Below are positions 17,694-26,456 of a stretch of DNA of 64,000 nucleotides, piece after piece; the stretch's first letter is position 1, and every line of letters begins with the position of its first letter. The position numbers and the translations under genes are program-made. The stretch comes from CAYRHJ01 sp964424105 (GTDB lineage: Bacteria > Planctomycetota > Phycisphaerae > UBA1845): positions 118,766 through 182,765 of the forward strand of contig CAYRHJ010000001.1 of the NCBI GenBank assembly GCA_964424105.1. Reading direction: 5' to 3'. Under the pieces are notes generated by a model that ran no database searches, had not been told where the DNA came from, and saw only the letters and a program-made list of their open reading frames with translations.

Positions 17694-20506
17694 AGGCCGT
17701 TCATCCAATTCGCCAGTTGCGTCGATCAACAGCCGGTGTGTTTCTGCTGTTGCCGGGGCTTCTTGCGCTGTCCACATTCGGTCAATCATCGCCAGCGCCC
17801 GAAAGACAACGATTCAACGATGACGAATTCTACAAGGGTCTCAAAAAGCGAGGTCTGACGGACCTGCTCGCTCGATACCTGGTGCGATTCCCGCCGGAAG
17901 ATCCCACAGCCGCGTTGTTGTTGCAGCGGGATATTCGGCTTGCCCAGTTTGTCGATCCGTCGCTGTCATTGGAAGAACGTCTATCCAGCCTTTCGCAAGC
18001 CAACCTGCTCTTGGAGGACTTGATCAAGCGACTTCCCGAACATCCGCAAAATGAAGCCTGGCGAATGGAATTGGGATCGTCCTTGATTTACCAGGAGGCT
18101 GAACGATTGATCAATCGCCTCCTCTATTTCGGAGGAACCGACGCCGATCGTGCCGAATTAGCCGCCCTGATGGTTCGGGCCGTTCAGGTTCTGGGTGATT
18201 TGCATTTGGAACTGGCGAAGCGATACGACGGCCTCGATCATTTGCCCGCCGCTGAATACGATCGCATGGAACGGCGCGGCGAGATCGACCGCCTGGAATC
18301 CGAATTCGCCCGGAGCGAATACTTGCTGGCTTGGTCACGATTTTATCGAGCCATCGCCGTTGGTGCGGAATCGCTCGCCGGTCGCGAAGACCTGCGCGAG
18401 GTATTGGACTATCTGGTGAATCGCTCGGGACTTCTGCACATTCCGCATTCCCAAACGCATTATCAAGCCCAGGCGCTCATTCTGGCCGGAATGGCATATC
18501 GACGTTCGGGAGACTCCCGAGCGGCCCGAAAATATTTGACCGAAGCAGGACAAGTCGTGGCGGGCATCCTCGAAGATGCCGAGCGACAGCAGCTCGATTG
18601 GGTCGTGATTCTTTCCAACCTCGAATTGGCGCGAAGTTACGTTGACACGAAGGACTTCGCGTCGGCCCAAGGCGCTTTGGATCGATTGCGCGAACATTTC
18701 AGAATCGCGGGGAGTGACTTCGGACAAAACCTGATGGTCGCTCTGTTGGAGTTTTCTGTCTATCGCAGGCAAGCGGAGATCGCCCACTCGCTAAATCGGA
18801 AAACCGAAGCTGAAGCCATTCGCAGTCGGGCGGTCCATGGCCTACGCGCATTGGCCGGCGAATGTGCCTCCGACCAAGACCAGGTCTACGCCGCGCTCTA
18901 TGACTTGTACGGGCAGGACGTCGCCACCGATGAGTTGGTGCCTTTCGAGCGATGTGCGTTGTTGGCCGGGCTGCTGGGTGAAGCTGAGGAACTGCGGTCA
19001 CAATTATCCGAATCATCCTCGCTCGACGCCGCCGATACCACTTCACTGGACGACCGTCGCCGAAAATTGTTGGAAAAAGCAGTTTCGATCGCAGGCGAAT
19101 TGGCCGAGGCGGATTCAGCGGTCCCGGATGAGCTGCGGGCGGAAGCGGGGTTTAATCTGGGCGTAGCCCTGTTCCAGCAGGGAAAGCGATTGGAGGCGAC
19201 GACGGCTTTTGAACGAGTGGCCCGGGCCCATCCGCGAAATGAAACCGCACTGCAAGCCGCGACGTTGGCGGTGCAGATCGCCCGCGAATTGCAGGAAGAC
19301 CCCGCGCTGAACCAACATCCTGCGGTGGCGGAGGCCTATCTCAACGCACTCACCACCTTGACGCGTGATCACGCGGATTCCGAAGCGGGTCAGTATTGGC
19401 GATTTTTTCATGGTCAACAACTCGCGTCGTCGGGTCAGTTTGACGCGGCTGCCGCATCCTTTTCACAAGTGAAGCCAGACCATCCGTATTTTGCGGAGTC
19501 TCAATTTCTCGCCGCCCAAGCCGTCTTCGATGCGCTGTCAAACATGCCCCGTCACCGCCCGGAGGATACATTGAATATCCAAAGGAAATCGGGCGACGTC
19601 ATCTTGGCCATTCGTCACGCGATCCGCCAATTGGACGAACAAGCCGTCAACCGGCGGTCGGAATCCGAACGGGCCTTGCGAGATAATCTGAAGGCTCATG
19701 CGGTGGTGCTGCTCGGTGAAGTCTACGCGTTGGATGGGGTGGAGCGCTGGGACAAAGCCGTGGAGGCGGTCGAGGAGTTCGAGAACCGACATCCGGAACA
19801 GGACAATCTCCTGGGCCGCGTCCTCCGAGTGCGCATGCTGTCATTGGAAGGGCTTGGTCGACATGATGAAGCTGAGAGTCTGATTCCCAAGTACGTTGTC
19901 ACGGATCCGCATGGAGCAGCCGCGACGTTGCAAGGATTGTTCGAGGCCATTCGCGACGAAATCCGACGCGATCGTGAAATCGGGCGAAGCGAGTCGGCCC
20001 GCGATCGAGCGGAAACGGCTTTTGTGATTGCCGGCGGGCTATACGAACTGGCAACCGAGCAGCCGGATAGATTCCCGGCAGACGTGCGCTATGCCTTGCG
20101 AATTCAAATGGCGGAATCGGCGCAGGAGAAGCGAGACTTCGCCCGAGCACTGGAACTGTTTCGCCAATGTTTCAATGAGAGTGAAGCCGGGCGTCACGGT
20201 TTGAAGAGCGGAGACGCCCGCGCGATTCGTGGAATGGCCGACGCATTGTTCGAACTGGGCCGGTTTCGTGAGGCCCTCCCCCTTTTCAATCGACTGTTCA
20301 AGGGAACGGAACCAGGCACACGACAGTGGTGGTCGGCATTGCTGATGGATCTCACCTGCCGCACGGAAACAGGCGAAGAGCCGAAGGACATCATTAAGAG
20401 TATTCAGCAACAGAAGTTCTTCGACGCAGAAATGGGCGGCCCTGATATGCGGCGACAGTTCGATGCACTCTTGACTCGCAATGAGCGAGAGGTGGAAAAA
20501 ACTTGA
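17690..20506 (+). CDS. Large exported TPR-repeat protein
   Basis: A 938-residue protein with a signal peptide (STAGVFLLLPGLLALSTFGQ) followed by helical repeats through its length. Recognisable TPR-like units are AGMAYRRSGDSRAARKYL, GVALFQQGKRLEATTAFERV and ADALFELGRFREALPLFNRL. The ATG overlaps the stop of the second exbD (ATGA), so translation is coupled. I infer a periplasmic scaffold working with the ExbB/ExbD motor. No enzyme domain is seen. The frame extends upstream to 17618 inside exbD, but ATG 17690 starts the signal peptide. Confidence 0.82.
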   Translation: MKAVHPIRQLRRSTAGVFLLLPGLLALSTFGQSSPAPERQRFNDDEFYKGLKKRGLTDLLARYLVRFPPEDPTAALLLQRDIRLAQFVDPSLSLEERLSSLSQANLLLEDLIKRLPEHPQNEAWRMELGSSLIYQEAERLINRLLYFGGTDADRAELAALMVRAVQVLGDLHLELAKRYDGLDHLPAAEYDRMERRGEIDRLESEFARSEYLLAWSRFYRAIAVGAESLAGREDLREVLDYLVNRSGLLHIPHSQTHYQAQALILAGMAYRRSGDSRAARKYLTEAGQVVAGILEDAERQQLDWVVILSNLELARSYVDTKDFASAQGALDRLREHFRIAGSDFGQNLMVALLEFSVYRRQAEIAHSLNRKTEAEAIRSRAVHGLRALAGECASDQDQVYAALYDLYGQDVATDELVPFERCALLAGLLGEAEELRSQLSESSSLDAADTTSLDDRRRKLLEKAVSIAGELAEADSAVPDELRAEAGFNLGVALFQQGKRLEATTAFERVARAHPRNETALQAATLAVQIARELQEDPALNQHPAVAEAYLNALTTLTRDHADSEAGQYWRFFHGQQLASSGQFDAAAASFSQVKPDHPYFAESQFLAAQAVFDALSNMPRHRPEDTLNIQRKSGDVILAIRHAIRQLDEQAVNRRSESERALRDNLKAHAVVLLGEVYALDGVERWDKAVEAVEEFENRHPEQDNLLGRVLRVRMLSLEGLGRHDEAESLIPKYVVTDPHGAAATLQGLFEAIRDEIRRDREIGRSESARDRAETAFVIAGGLYELATEQPDRFPADVRYALRIQMAESAQEKRDFARALELFRQCFNESEAGRHGLKSGDARAIRGMADALFELGRFREALPLFNRLFKGTEPGTRQWWSALLMDLTCRTETGEEPKDIIKSIQQQKFFDAEMGGPDMRRQFDALLTRNEREVEKT

Positions 20507-21096
20507 CGGATCGAACCAGCCTCAACTTTTTGCGATTGGATGCAGACCGGGCATTGCTGCTCCTGATCGATCTACAGGAAAAACTGGTCCCCCTGATCGC
20601 CAATCGCGGCCCCATGCTCGAATCCATCGAACAGTTAGTGCACGGCGCGAGGCTGTTCGGCCTTTCGATCTGCGTCACGGAACAGTACCCACGAGGGATC
20701 GGCCACACCTGCGACAGCGTCATGAAGTCGCTCGAGGGAGCGGACGTGCCGATATTTGAAAAATCTGCGTTTAGCTGCTGGGGCGACGATGACTGGCGCG
20801 CTCACATCCGCACGCAGCATTGCGAGCAGTTGATCCTTGCCGGGATCGAGTCGCACGTGTGTGTTCAGCAGACCACGTTGGATTTACTTTCCCGGGACTA
20901 TCAAGTATTCATTTGTGCCAATGCGATAGGGTCGCGCCGAGTTTTCGACCACGAAGTGGCGATTCATAGAATGCGGCAGGCGGGTGCGATCATCACGACC
21001 GTGGAAAGCGTGTTGTTCGAATTGTGTGAGCGATGCACCGATTCCCGATTCAAATCGATGATTGAATGGATCAAGCAGCGTCGAGAATCCGATTAG
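20503..21096 (+). CDS. Isochorismatase-fold cysteine hydrolase
   Basis: A 197-residue cysteine hydrolase of the isochorismatase superfamily. The catalytic triad is visible: D23 in LLIDLQEKL, K87 in IFEKSAFS, and nucleophile C120 in GIESHVCVQQT. The substrate is unknown; the family includes nicotinamidases and other amidases. YcaC-like members of similar length are the closest fit that I recognise. The start is TTG, overlapping the TPR gene's stop (TTGA), so it appears to be the last gene of that operon, although a metabolic link is not obvious. Confidence 0.88.
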   Translation: MTDRTSLNFLRLDADRALLLLIDLQEKLVPLIANRGPMLESIEQLVHGARLFGLSICVTEQYPRGIGHTCDSVMKSLEGADVPIFEKSAFSCWGDDDWRAHIRTQHCEQLILAGIESHVCVQQTTLDLLSRDYQVFICANAIGSRRVFDHEVAIHRMRQAGAIITTVESVLFELCERCTDSRFKSMIEWIKQRRESD

Positions 21097-21164
21097 GCGA
21101 TAGGCTCCCTTTCGAAGGAATAGGTTCATTTTCGAAGGAGCAACCGAAGAGCGCCCGACAGTTT

Positions 21165-21193
21165 CAGAGCTGCGACCGTGAGGGAGCGATTTT
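21165..21193. repeat. Dispersed repeat, family D
   Basis: A degenerate copy of the element that reads AGAGCCGCGACCGTGAGGGA in its best copy at 63815. Other copies or variants lie at 23049, 52045, 52335, 63477, 63577 and 63815. Confidence 0.65.
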
Positions 21194-21255
21194 ACTGTCT
21201 ATTCGAATGACAGATCGGTCAATGTGTTGGGCACTCAAACTTTGGGGTTACGCCC

Positions 21256-21513
21256 GTGACGATGAAAGACGAATATGGGGATTTGGACGATCCGCACGCA
21301 CCGCTTCAAGAAGATTTGATCGACGCGGAGAAAGATGACGAATGCCTGGAGTGTCCGTCTTGCGGATCGGAGATTCACGAAGACACGCAGAAGTGTCCGT
21401 ATTGCGGCGACTGGATTGTCCCCCATCAGGCCGCCGCGGAGCAGCGTCACTGGATTTGGATTCTGGCTGCATTGATGGCCATTTTGGGAATCGTTTGGAT
21501 TTCCGTGCGCTGA
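21256..21513 (+). CDS. Small zinc-ribbon protein with C-terminal membrane anchor
   Basis: About 85 residues (GTG start; ATG 21262 is an alternative). An acidic N-terminus is followed by a CPSCG-x7-CPYCG zinc ribbon at about 33-50, then a single transmembrane helix (WIWILAALMAILGIVWISV) at the C-terminus. It is a tail-anchored zinc-ribbon protein of unknown role. It sits 58 nt before another zinc-ribbon membrane protein and near two more, so this part of the window is rich in such proteins. Confidence 0.7.
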   Translation: MTMKDEYGDLDDPHAPLQEDLIDAEKDDECLECPSCGSEIHEDTQKCPYCGDWIVPHQAAAEQRHWIWILAALMAILGIVWISVR

Positions 21514-21571
21514 TTACAGATTCAACAGATACTACGAATCCAACGATGGGCCGGTTGGAACGGCAATTCTG

Positions 21572-23041
21572 ATGCCATTGCCATTGGACAGTGGGCTAAG
21601 ATGCCTTCAGTGTCACTACAACCTGACCGGGTCTGAAGGTCAATTGTGTCCCGAATGCGGCTGGGTAGTTGATCCGAAACTACTCCATTTCGTTCACAGC
21701 ACACCACAACCGGCAGCCACTCGAATTTTGGTGGCACTTCTGAGCCTCTTGATGGCATTGCTTGTGTTTGGGCTGCTTTCGCTTTCCGTGGCGATTGGAC
21801 CGGGATTCAGCACTCCGTCGCCCATTGCGACAGTGTTTCTACTGTCGATCGTTGCCTGCGGAGCGTTGCATGTCTGCGTCGCATTTGTCTGTTTCACCAG
21901 GCGCGATGCCTGGCCGATTTGTTGCCCTTGGCTCCTACATGCCAGCCGATGGGTCGGGCCGGTGCAGATTATAGTTACGCTTGCCTTTATGAGCACAATG
22001 ATTCCGAGCGCCGTCGCCGGGCCGGTCGACTTTCTTCTTTATTTCACGTTTTTCGCCATGCCAGGCCTGACGTTGGTGATCACTTCGCACGTTGCGCTCA
22101 CGAATAGACCACTGGGCATTCGACACTGGCGTACAAAATTTGCGCGACATGCGGAACCCGAAGCCGTATGCACGCCATTCTGGATCGAAGCCGCTGGACT
22201 TTTTTCGGCGACAAGCGTACACGTGACCCGCGACGAAACCCCGGAACAGGTCCATTCCACCGTCGATTCCCTCATTGAGGCCACGTGGGTTCAAATGAAC
22301 ACCATTGCCAACGAACAGGGCCGTTTACTTCATGATAGTTTGCTGGGAAGTCTGCGCGGCGTCGCAACTGATGGCCACACGCTTGTACTCGTCTTGGGTC
22401 AGACGTCATATCGCCGATTCGTCGGCACCAATCTTTACAACGCCGCGGAAGTTACCAGAATCGGTAGACAATTTTTGGCCAATCCGTTGGGCACATCGGC
22501 GCTCATCTTGACCGCCGACCATTGCCTGATGCTCGGACGGCGGAACCACCGCGTTCTCTTCCACGCAGGTCACGTGCACACTTGCGGCGGCATGTTGGAG
22601 GTGACCGATTGCGGTTTCGATGGGACCTATGATGTATTTGCCGCCATCAGGCGCGAAATCTGCGAGGAACTGAGCGTCATTGCCGACGAAGTGGGCGAAG
22701 TATTCTGCACGGGCTTGGTTCGAGACGTGGCCATCGTTCAGCCGGAGTTGTTATTCGACGCACGTGTGAACCTCACGCGGCGGGCGGTTCTGGAGCGGTT
22801 CTCGGCGGAAAACGATCCGGAACATTCCGATTGGCTCGCCTGCGACGATCTGCCCGAGGCGGTGGTTCCGTTCATCCAACGCACTGAACTCATCACGCCC
22901 GTGGCCACCGCCGCGCTTCTTCTCCATGGCCGATGCAACTGGGGAATCGATTGGTATGAATCAGCCGCCTACGTCTTGTTCGGCGACCTGCCCCGCCAAG
23001 TGCCGAAGGTCAGCCATTCGGTTCAACCCATGAACGCCTGA
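21572..23041 (+). CDS. Zinc-ribbon, four-helix membrane and Nudix-like hydrolase fusion
   Basis: A 489-residue protein in three parts. Residues 11-29 form a zinc ribbon (C11, C14, C26, C29). About 51-172 hold four hydrophobic helices. The cytoplasmic C-terminal half ends in a Nudix-like domain, with GHVHTCGGMLEV and AIRREICEELSV (about 334-369) giving a Nudix box with a short insertion between the G/E part and the REICEEL part. A Nudix enzyme would hydrolyse a nucleoside diphosphate linked to another group; NUDT22-like UDP-sugar enzymes are one resemblance, from memory. I do not know this three-part architecture as a described family. Confidence 0.7.
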   Translation: MPLPLDSGLRCLQCHYNLTGSEGQLCPECGWVVDPKLLHFVHSTPQPAATRILVALLSLLMALLVFGLLSLSVAIGPGFSTPSPIATVFLLSIVACGALHVCVAFVCFTRRDAWPICCPWLLHASRWVGPVQIIVTLAFMSTMIPSAVAGPVDFLLYFTFFAMPGLTLVITSHVALTNRPLGIRHWRTKFARHAEPEAVCTPFWIEAAGLFSATSVHVTRDETPEQVHSTVDSLIEATWVQMNTIANEQGRLLHDSLLGSLRGVATDGHTLVLVLGQTSYRRFVGTNLYNAAEVTRIGRQFLANPLGTSALILTADHCLMLGRRNHRVLFHAGHVHTCGGMLEVTDCGFDGTYDVFAAIRREICEELSVIADEVGEVFCTGLVRDVAIVQPELLFDARVNLTRRAVLERFSAENDPEHSDWLACDDLPEAVVPFIQRTELITPVATAALLLHGRCNWGIDWYESAAYVLFGDLPRQVPKVSHSVQPMNA

Positions 23042-23048
23042 CGGTTAC

Positions 23049-23075
23049 AGAGCCGCGACGTGAGGGAGCGGTCTT
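23049..23075. repeat. Dispersed repeat, family D
   Basis: AGAGCCGCGACGTGAGGGAG followed by CGGTCTT, a near-perfect copy of the 63815 element with one base missing. It lies eight nt after the Nudix-fusion stop. Confidence 0.7.
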
Positions 23076-23278
23076 CTCCTGTTTAGTAGCGAGTGCTTGC
23101 CTATGCGCGCGGCTCGTCCGGATGGCCCAGGAGCTCTAAACATGGGGGCAGCTTGATCCACCAACCACACGCCGGAACTTGACCGCCTTCCATCCCAACC
23201 TTACTCTTACGCCACAAAGGCCGATATCCCAATGATCGGTCAATGGACATTCATTGGACCCCAGCGGAGGTGATCATC

Positions 23279-24367
23279 ATGGGATTGCTCGACAAACTAC
23301 GCGGTGAACTGGTAGACATCATCGAATGGATGGACCACACGCGTGACACGCTCGTCTGGCGTTTCCCCAGATACCACAACCAAATAAAAAACGGAGCCCA
23401 GCTCATCGTCCGGCCCGGGCAGATGGCCATCTTCGTTCATCGTGGGCAAATCGCCGACGTCTTTCAACCGGGTCAATTCGTGCTTCGCACCGACAATCTA
23501 CCCATCCTTGGTACCCTGCAAGGGTGGAAGCACGGATTCGAAAGCCCCTTCAAAGCCGAGGTCTATTTCGTTTCCACTCGACAGGTCACCGAACTCAAAT
23601 GGGGCACGCCAAATCCCATCATGCTCCGCGACGCGGACTTCGGCCCCATCCGCCTGCGCGCCTTTGGTCAATACGCCCTCAAAGCCGTCGACCCCGTCGC
23701 GCTTCTCAAGGAACTCGTCGGCACCGACGACTCCTTCGAAGCAGACGAGGTCCACGAACTCCTGCGTTCCATGATTACGGCTTCATTCGCCGACCTGATC
23801 GGTGAATCGAAAATCGCCGCGCTGGACCTGGCCGCCAATTACCAAAACCTGTCCGAACAGTTGCGCAAAAGGGTTGTCGAACGTGTCGACGACGAATACG
23901 GCCTCGACGTGCCTCAGCTATTCATCGTAAACATCTCGCTTCCCGAAGCCGTCGAGAAGGCCCTGGACATGCGATCCAGCATGACCGTCATTGGCGATAT
24001 GGACCGCTTCCAACAATATCAGATGGGTCAGGCCATGACCGCCGCAGCCTCCAATCCGTCGGGCGGCGGCGCGGCGGATGGATTGGGGCTTGGTATGGGG
24101 TTGGCCATGGCCAACCGCATGATACAACCGGGACTCGCCGGCATCGTTCCTCCGCCGCCGCCCGCGGCGGCATGGTACTTTGCGGTGAACGGTCGGGTCT
24201 TAGGCCCCTTCGATCCGAAACAATTCATCGCGACCATCTCACAGGGTCAGATCACCGCCGAAACACTGGTGTGGACCGCGGGAATGGCCAACTGGACCCC
24301 GGCGGGCCAAGCACCCCACCTGGCCCGCCAATTCGCAGCGGCATCGCCCCCGCCTCCGGTCAAGTAG
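23279..24367 (+). CDS. SPFH-domain protein with C-terminal GYF_2 domain (YdjI-like)
   Basis: A 362-residue protein. MGLLDKLRGELVDIIEW at the start, the following SPFH domain (about 20-240) and the block GLDVPQLFIVNISLPEAVEKALD match the virion-core-like/YdjI group of SPFH proteins. These are membrane-associated, stomatin-like scaffolds. A Gly/Ala-rich linker leads to a GYF_2 domain at 298-348 (WYFAVNGRVLGPF...NWTPA). An unusually strong ribosome site (GGAGGTGAT) lies 8 nt before ATG 23279 and fixes that start over the upstream extension to 23243. In Bacillus, YdjI works with the zinc-ribbon protein YdjG at membranes; a YdjG-like gene is present at 26457. Confidence 0.85.
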   Translation: MGLLDKLRGELVDIIEWMDHTRDTLVWRFPRYHNQIKNGAQLIVRPGQMAIFVHRGQIADVFQPGQFVLRTDNLPILGTLQGWKHGFESPFKAEVYFVSTRQVTELKWGTPNPIMLRDADFGPIRLRAFGQYALKAVDPVALLKELVGTDDSFEADEVHELLRSMITASFADLIGESKIAALDLAANYQNLSEQLRKRVVERVDDEYGLDVPQLFIVNISLPEAVEKALDMRSSMTVIGDMDRFQQYQMGQAMTAAASNPSGGGAADGLGLGMGLAMANRMIQPGLAGIVPPPPPAAAWYFAVNGRVLGPFDPKQFIATISQGQITAETLVWTAGMANWTPAGQAPHLARQFAAASPPPPVK

Positions 24368-24598
24368 CTGATCTCGTAGCCCACGACTTTCCACGCCCGT
24401 TCCGCGTCCTCACCGACTACACACCCACCCGCTGGTCGAAAAATTAACGCTACACTGATCTGCAATAATCAGGGCGACATAAGACATCCCTACATTGAGA
24501 ATCGGTTCGTCCTTTGGTAAGGTAGGCATTCATCTTCCGCTTTTCCGGCACTAGCGAAATTCGCCTCACCGGGAGCCTACAGGAAAGAAGGGATTACA

Positions 24599-25423
24599 AT
24601 GCAAAACGGTTTCTCTCGCGTGGTCGTGGTGTTGATTGCACTTGGCACGGCGACAGCTCATGCCGCGTCCCATTCATGGCGAGTGAATGAACTTTTCAGC
24701 AATGCGGATGGTACGATTCAGTTCGTCGAATTGAGAGAGTGTTGCGGGTTCACGACGGAACATGGCCTCGGCGGCAAAAACGTCAGAAGTGACGCGACCA
24801 CTCTCGCGTACATTTTTCCCGCCAATGTCACCGGGGACACCTCTAACGAGCACATACTTCTGGCCACCGCTGCTTTCGCCGCACTGCCCGGCGCCCCCAC
24901 GCCGAATCACATTATCCCCGCCAATTTTTTCCAGATTTCCGGCGACACGGTGCGCTACGCGACCGTTCAGGGTTATGACTTCTTCACGTTCGGTCCGGGC
25001 GTTTTGCCCACCGACGGTATTAATTCCATCCAGTTGACCGCATTCGCCCCGCCCAGTGACACGTTCATCATCGCGCCCAACACGCCGACCAATTACATGG
25101 GGACGCCCGGGTTCGTCAACGCCGGATGCATCGACAACGACGGCGATGGCTACGGTGATCCGGGCAACGCGGCCTGTCCGAACGGGAATCTCACTGATTG
25201 CGACGACGGCGACATGGACATTCATCCCGGTGCAACGGAGCTGTGCGAAGATAGCATCGACAACGATTGCGACACGTTTACGGATTGCGATGACTCGAAT
25301 TGCGACGGTGAACTAGCGTGCATCGTCGTTCCCGCCGCGGACAATCTGCCGGTGATGGTCTTCTGCCTGCTCCTGCTCTCCGTCGGGACCGTCGCCATCC
25401 GATTGCGAAAGCCCGCGACCTGA
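24599..25423 (+). CDS. Exported protein with MopE-like metal-binding repeats and C-terminal sorting-like anchor
   Basis: A 274-residue surface protein. A signal peptide ends at TAHAASHS. Residues 20-175 form a beta-rich domain that I do not recognise (starts WRVNELFSNADGTIQF). Residues about 178-240 hold the putative metal-binding motif of MopE-type proteins: DNDGDGYGDP, DCDDGDMDIHPGA, ELCEDSIDNDCD and DCDDSNCDG. The C-terminus is NLPVMVFCLLLLSVGTVAIRLRKPAT, a helix followed by basic residues, as in PEP-CTERM/IPTL-CTERM sorting tails. It lies between the SPFH gene and the YdjG-like gene but looks functionally separate. Confidence 0.78.
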   Translation: MQNGFSRVVVVLIALGTATAHAASHSWRVNELFSNADGTIQFVELRECCGFTTEHGLGGKNVRSDATTLAYIFPANVTGDTSNEHILLATAAFAALPGAPTPNHIIPANFFQISGDTVRYATVQGYDFFTFGPGVLPTDGINSIQLTAFAPPSDTFIIAPNTPTNYMGTPGFVNAGCIDNDGDGYGDPGNAACPNGNLTDCDDGDMDIHPGATELCEDSIDNDCDTFTDCDDSNCDGELACIVVPAADNLPVMVFCLLLLSVGTVAIRLRKPAT

Positions 25424-25556
25424 CGCATCCGTTGGCCGCGAACCACGGGATCGAATCGCCCCGGCGCGTGCCGCGGGGTTGTCAACTCGGCCTTTCGGCG
25501 ATGGCAGACTTGGCGGCTGCACTGCGTTCGTGCTCTCGCGCCGCGCGCGAATCAAT

Positions 25557-26264
25557 TCATCGATTGTCTTTCAGGTTTTGGGGTTTCCCGTCAACGTAGG
25601 CGATACCGCATTCCAGGCATCGACCATTTCCCACCATGGCCACGGCACAAGTTTCGCACCTCTTGAGCGTTTCGACGGCTTTCAGCAGCCGATCGAAATG
25701 CACGCTCGCCTGATCGTATTCGTCTTTGTTGCGGCATCGAACGTTTCCCACCCAACCGATTTTGCAACTTTCACACCACCCCCATCGTTCCGTCTTGGAT
25801 CGGCAGCTCGTGCATGAAATCGTCGCGACATCGACGGCGGCGCCCCGCCCCACGTGATACGTCAGTCGCGACACATAAGCCTGCCCGTCAATGTACCCCA
25901 GCTCACAAGAGTCGCAAAAACCGCCGGTCTTGACCAGATCACGACACGTTTGACATCGAATCGCCTGGGGATCGACGTCATGACCATGGGCATCCAGCGT
26001 TTCATATAACAAGTGCGAGGCGATCTTCAGTCCAGCCACGTAGCCCACCCGGCAGGACTGACACCATCCATTTGTCATCCTCGCCTTTTCGCATCGACAG
26101 GGCCTGGGCGGTTCATCGCCCATCATCGGCGCAGTGTTGAACATCATAAAAGCCATGCCCAACGCAAATCTCGAATATCCAACCAATAGCATCGCCCATC
26201 TCCAAATCCGGCGCCAAAAATGCGAAACCGCCGCCACGAACGCACCACGAAAATCGCCCACCAT
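25557..26264 (-). CDS. Protein with four tandem zinc-knuckle units
   Basis: A 235-residue protein (ATG 26192, residue 25, is another possible start). After a hydrophobic stretch (about 24-45) come four CxxC-x9-CxxC knuckles at C56/C58/C68/C71, C104/C107/C117/C120, C151/C154/C164/C167 and C203/C206/C216/C219, spaced 47-52 residues apart. In the first unit the first pair is CxC instead of CxxC. Each unit ends in a similar tail (GYVAG, GYIDG, GWVGN, AYVDG). Sixteen cysteines imply four structural zincs or iron-sulfur sites. I do not recognise a named family. It is antisense to its neighbours, between the MopE-like and YdjG-like genes. Confidence 0.75.
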   Translation of the reverse strand: MVGDFRGAFVAAVSHFWRRIWRWAMLLVGYSRFALGMAFMMFNTAPMMGDEPPRPCRCEKARMTNGWCQSCRVGYVAGLKIASHLLYETLDAHGHDVDPQAIRCQTCRDLVKTGGFCDSCELGYIDGQAYVSRLTYHVGRGAAVDVATISCTSCRSKTERWGWCESCKIGWVGNVRCRNKDEYDQASVHFDRLLKAVETLKRCETCAVAMVGNGRCLECGIAYVDGKPQNLKDNR

Positions 26265-26456
26265 CTGTCATTCTGCACCTGCGATTCTATCCACTTCGGT
26301 CCGCATCCCAAAGTCAGAATCGTCAACATCTCAAATGTCTTTCAAGGTCACAAAAACTTGCGCTGCTGAACTTTCCGCCAAGGCGCAAAACGGCTACGCT
26401 CAAACGCAGAACCGAAGCAACTGATCTCGCCTGCCTGTGGTGACGACTGGGCGTGC

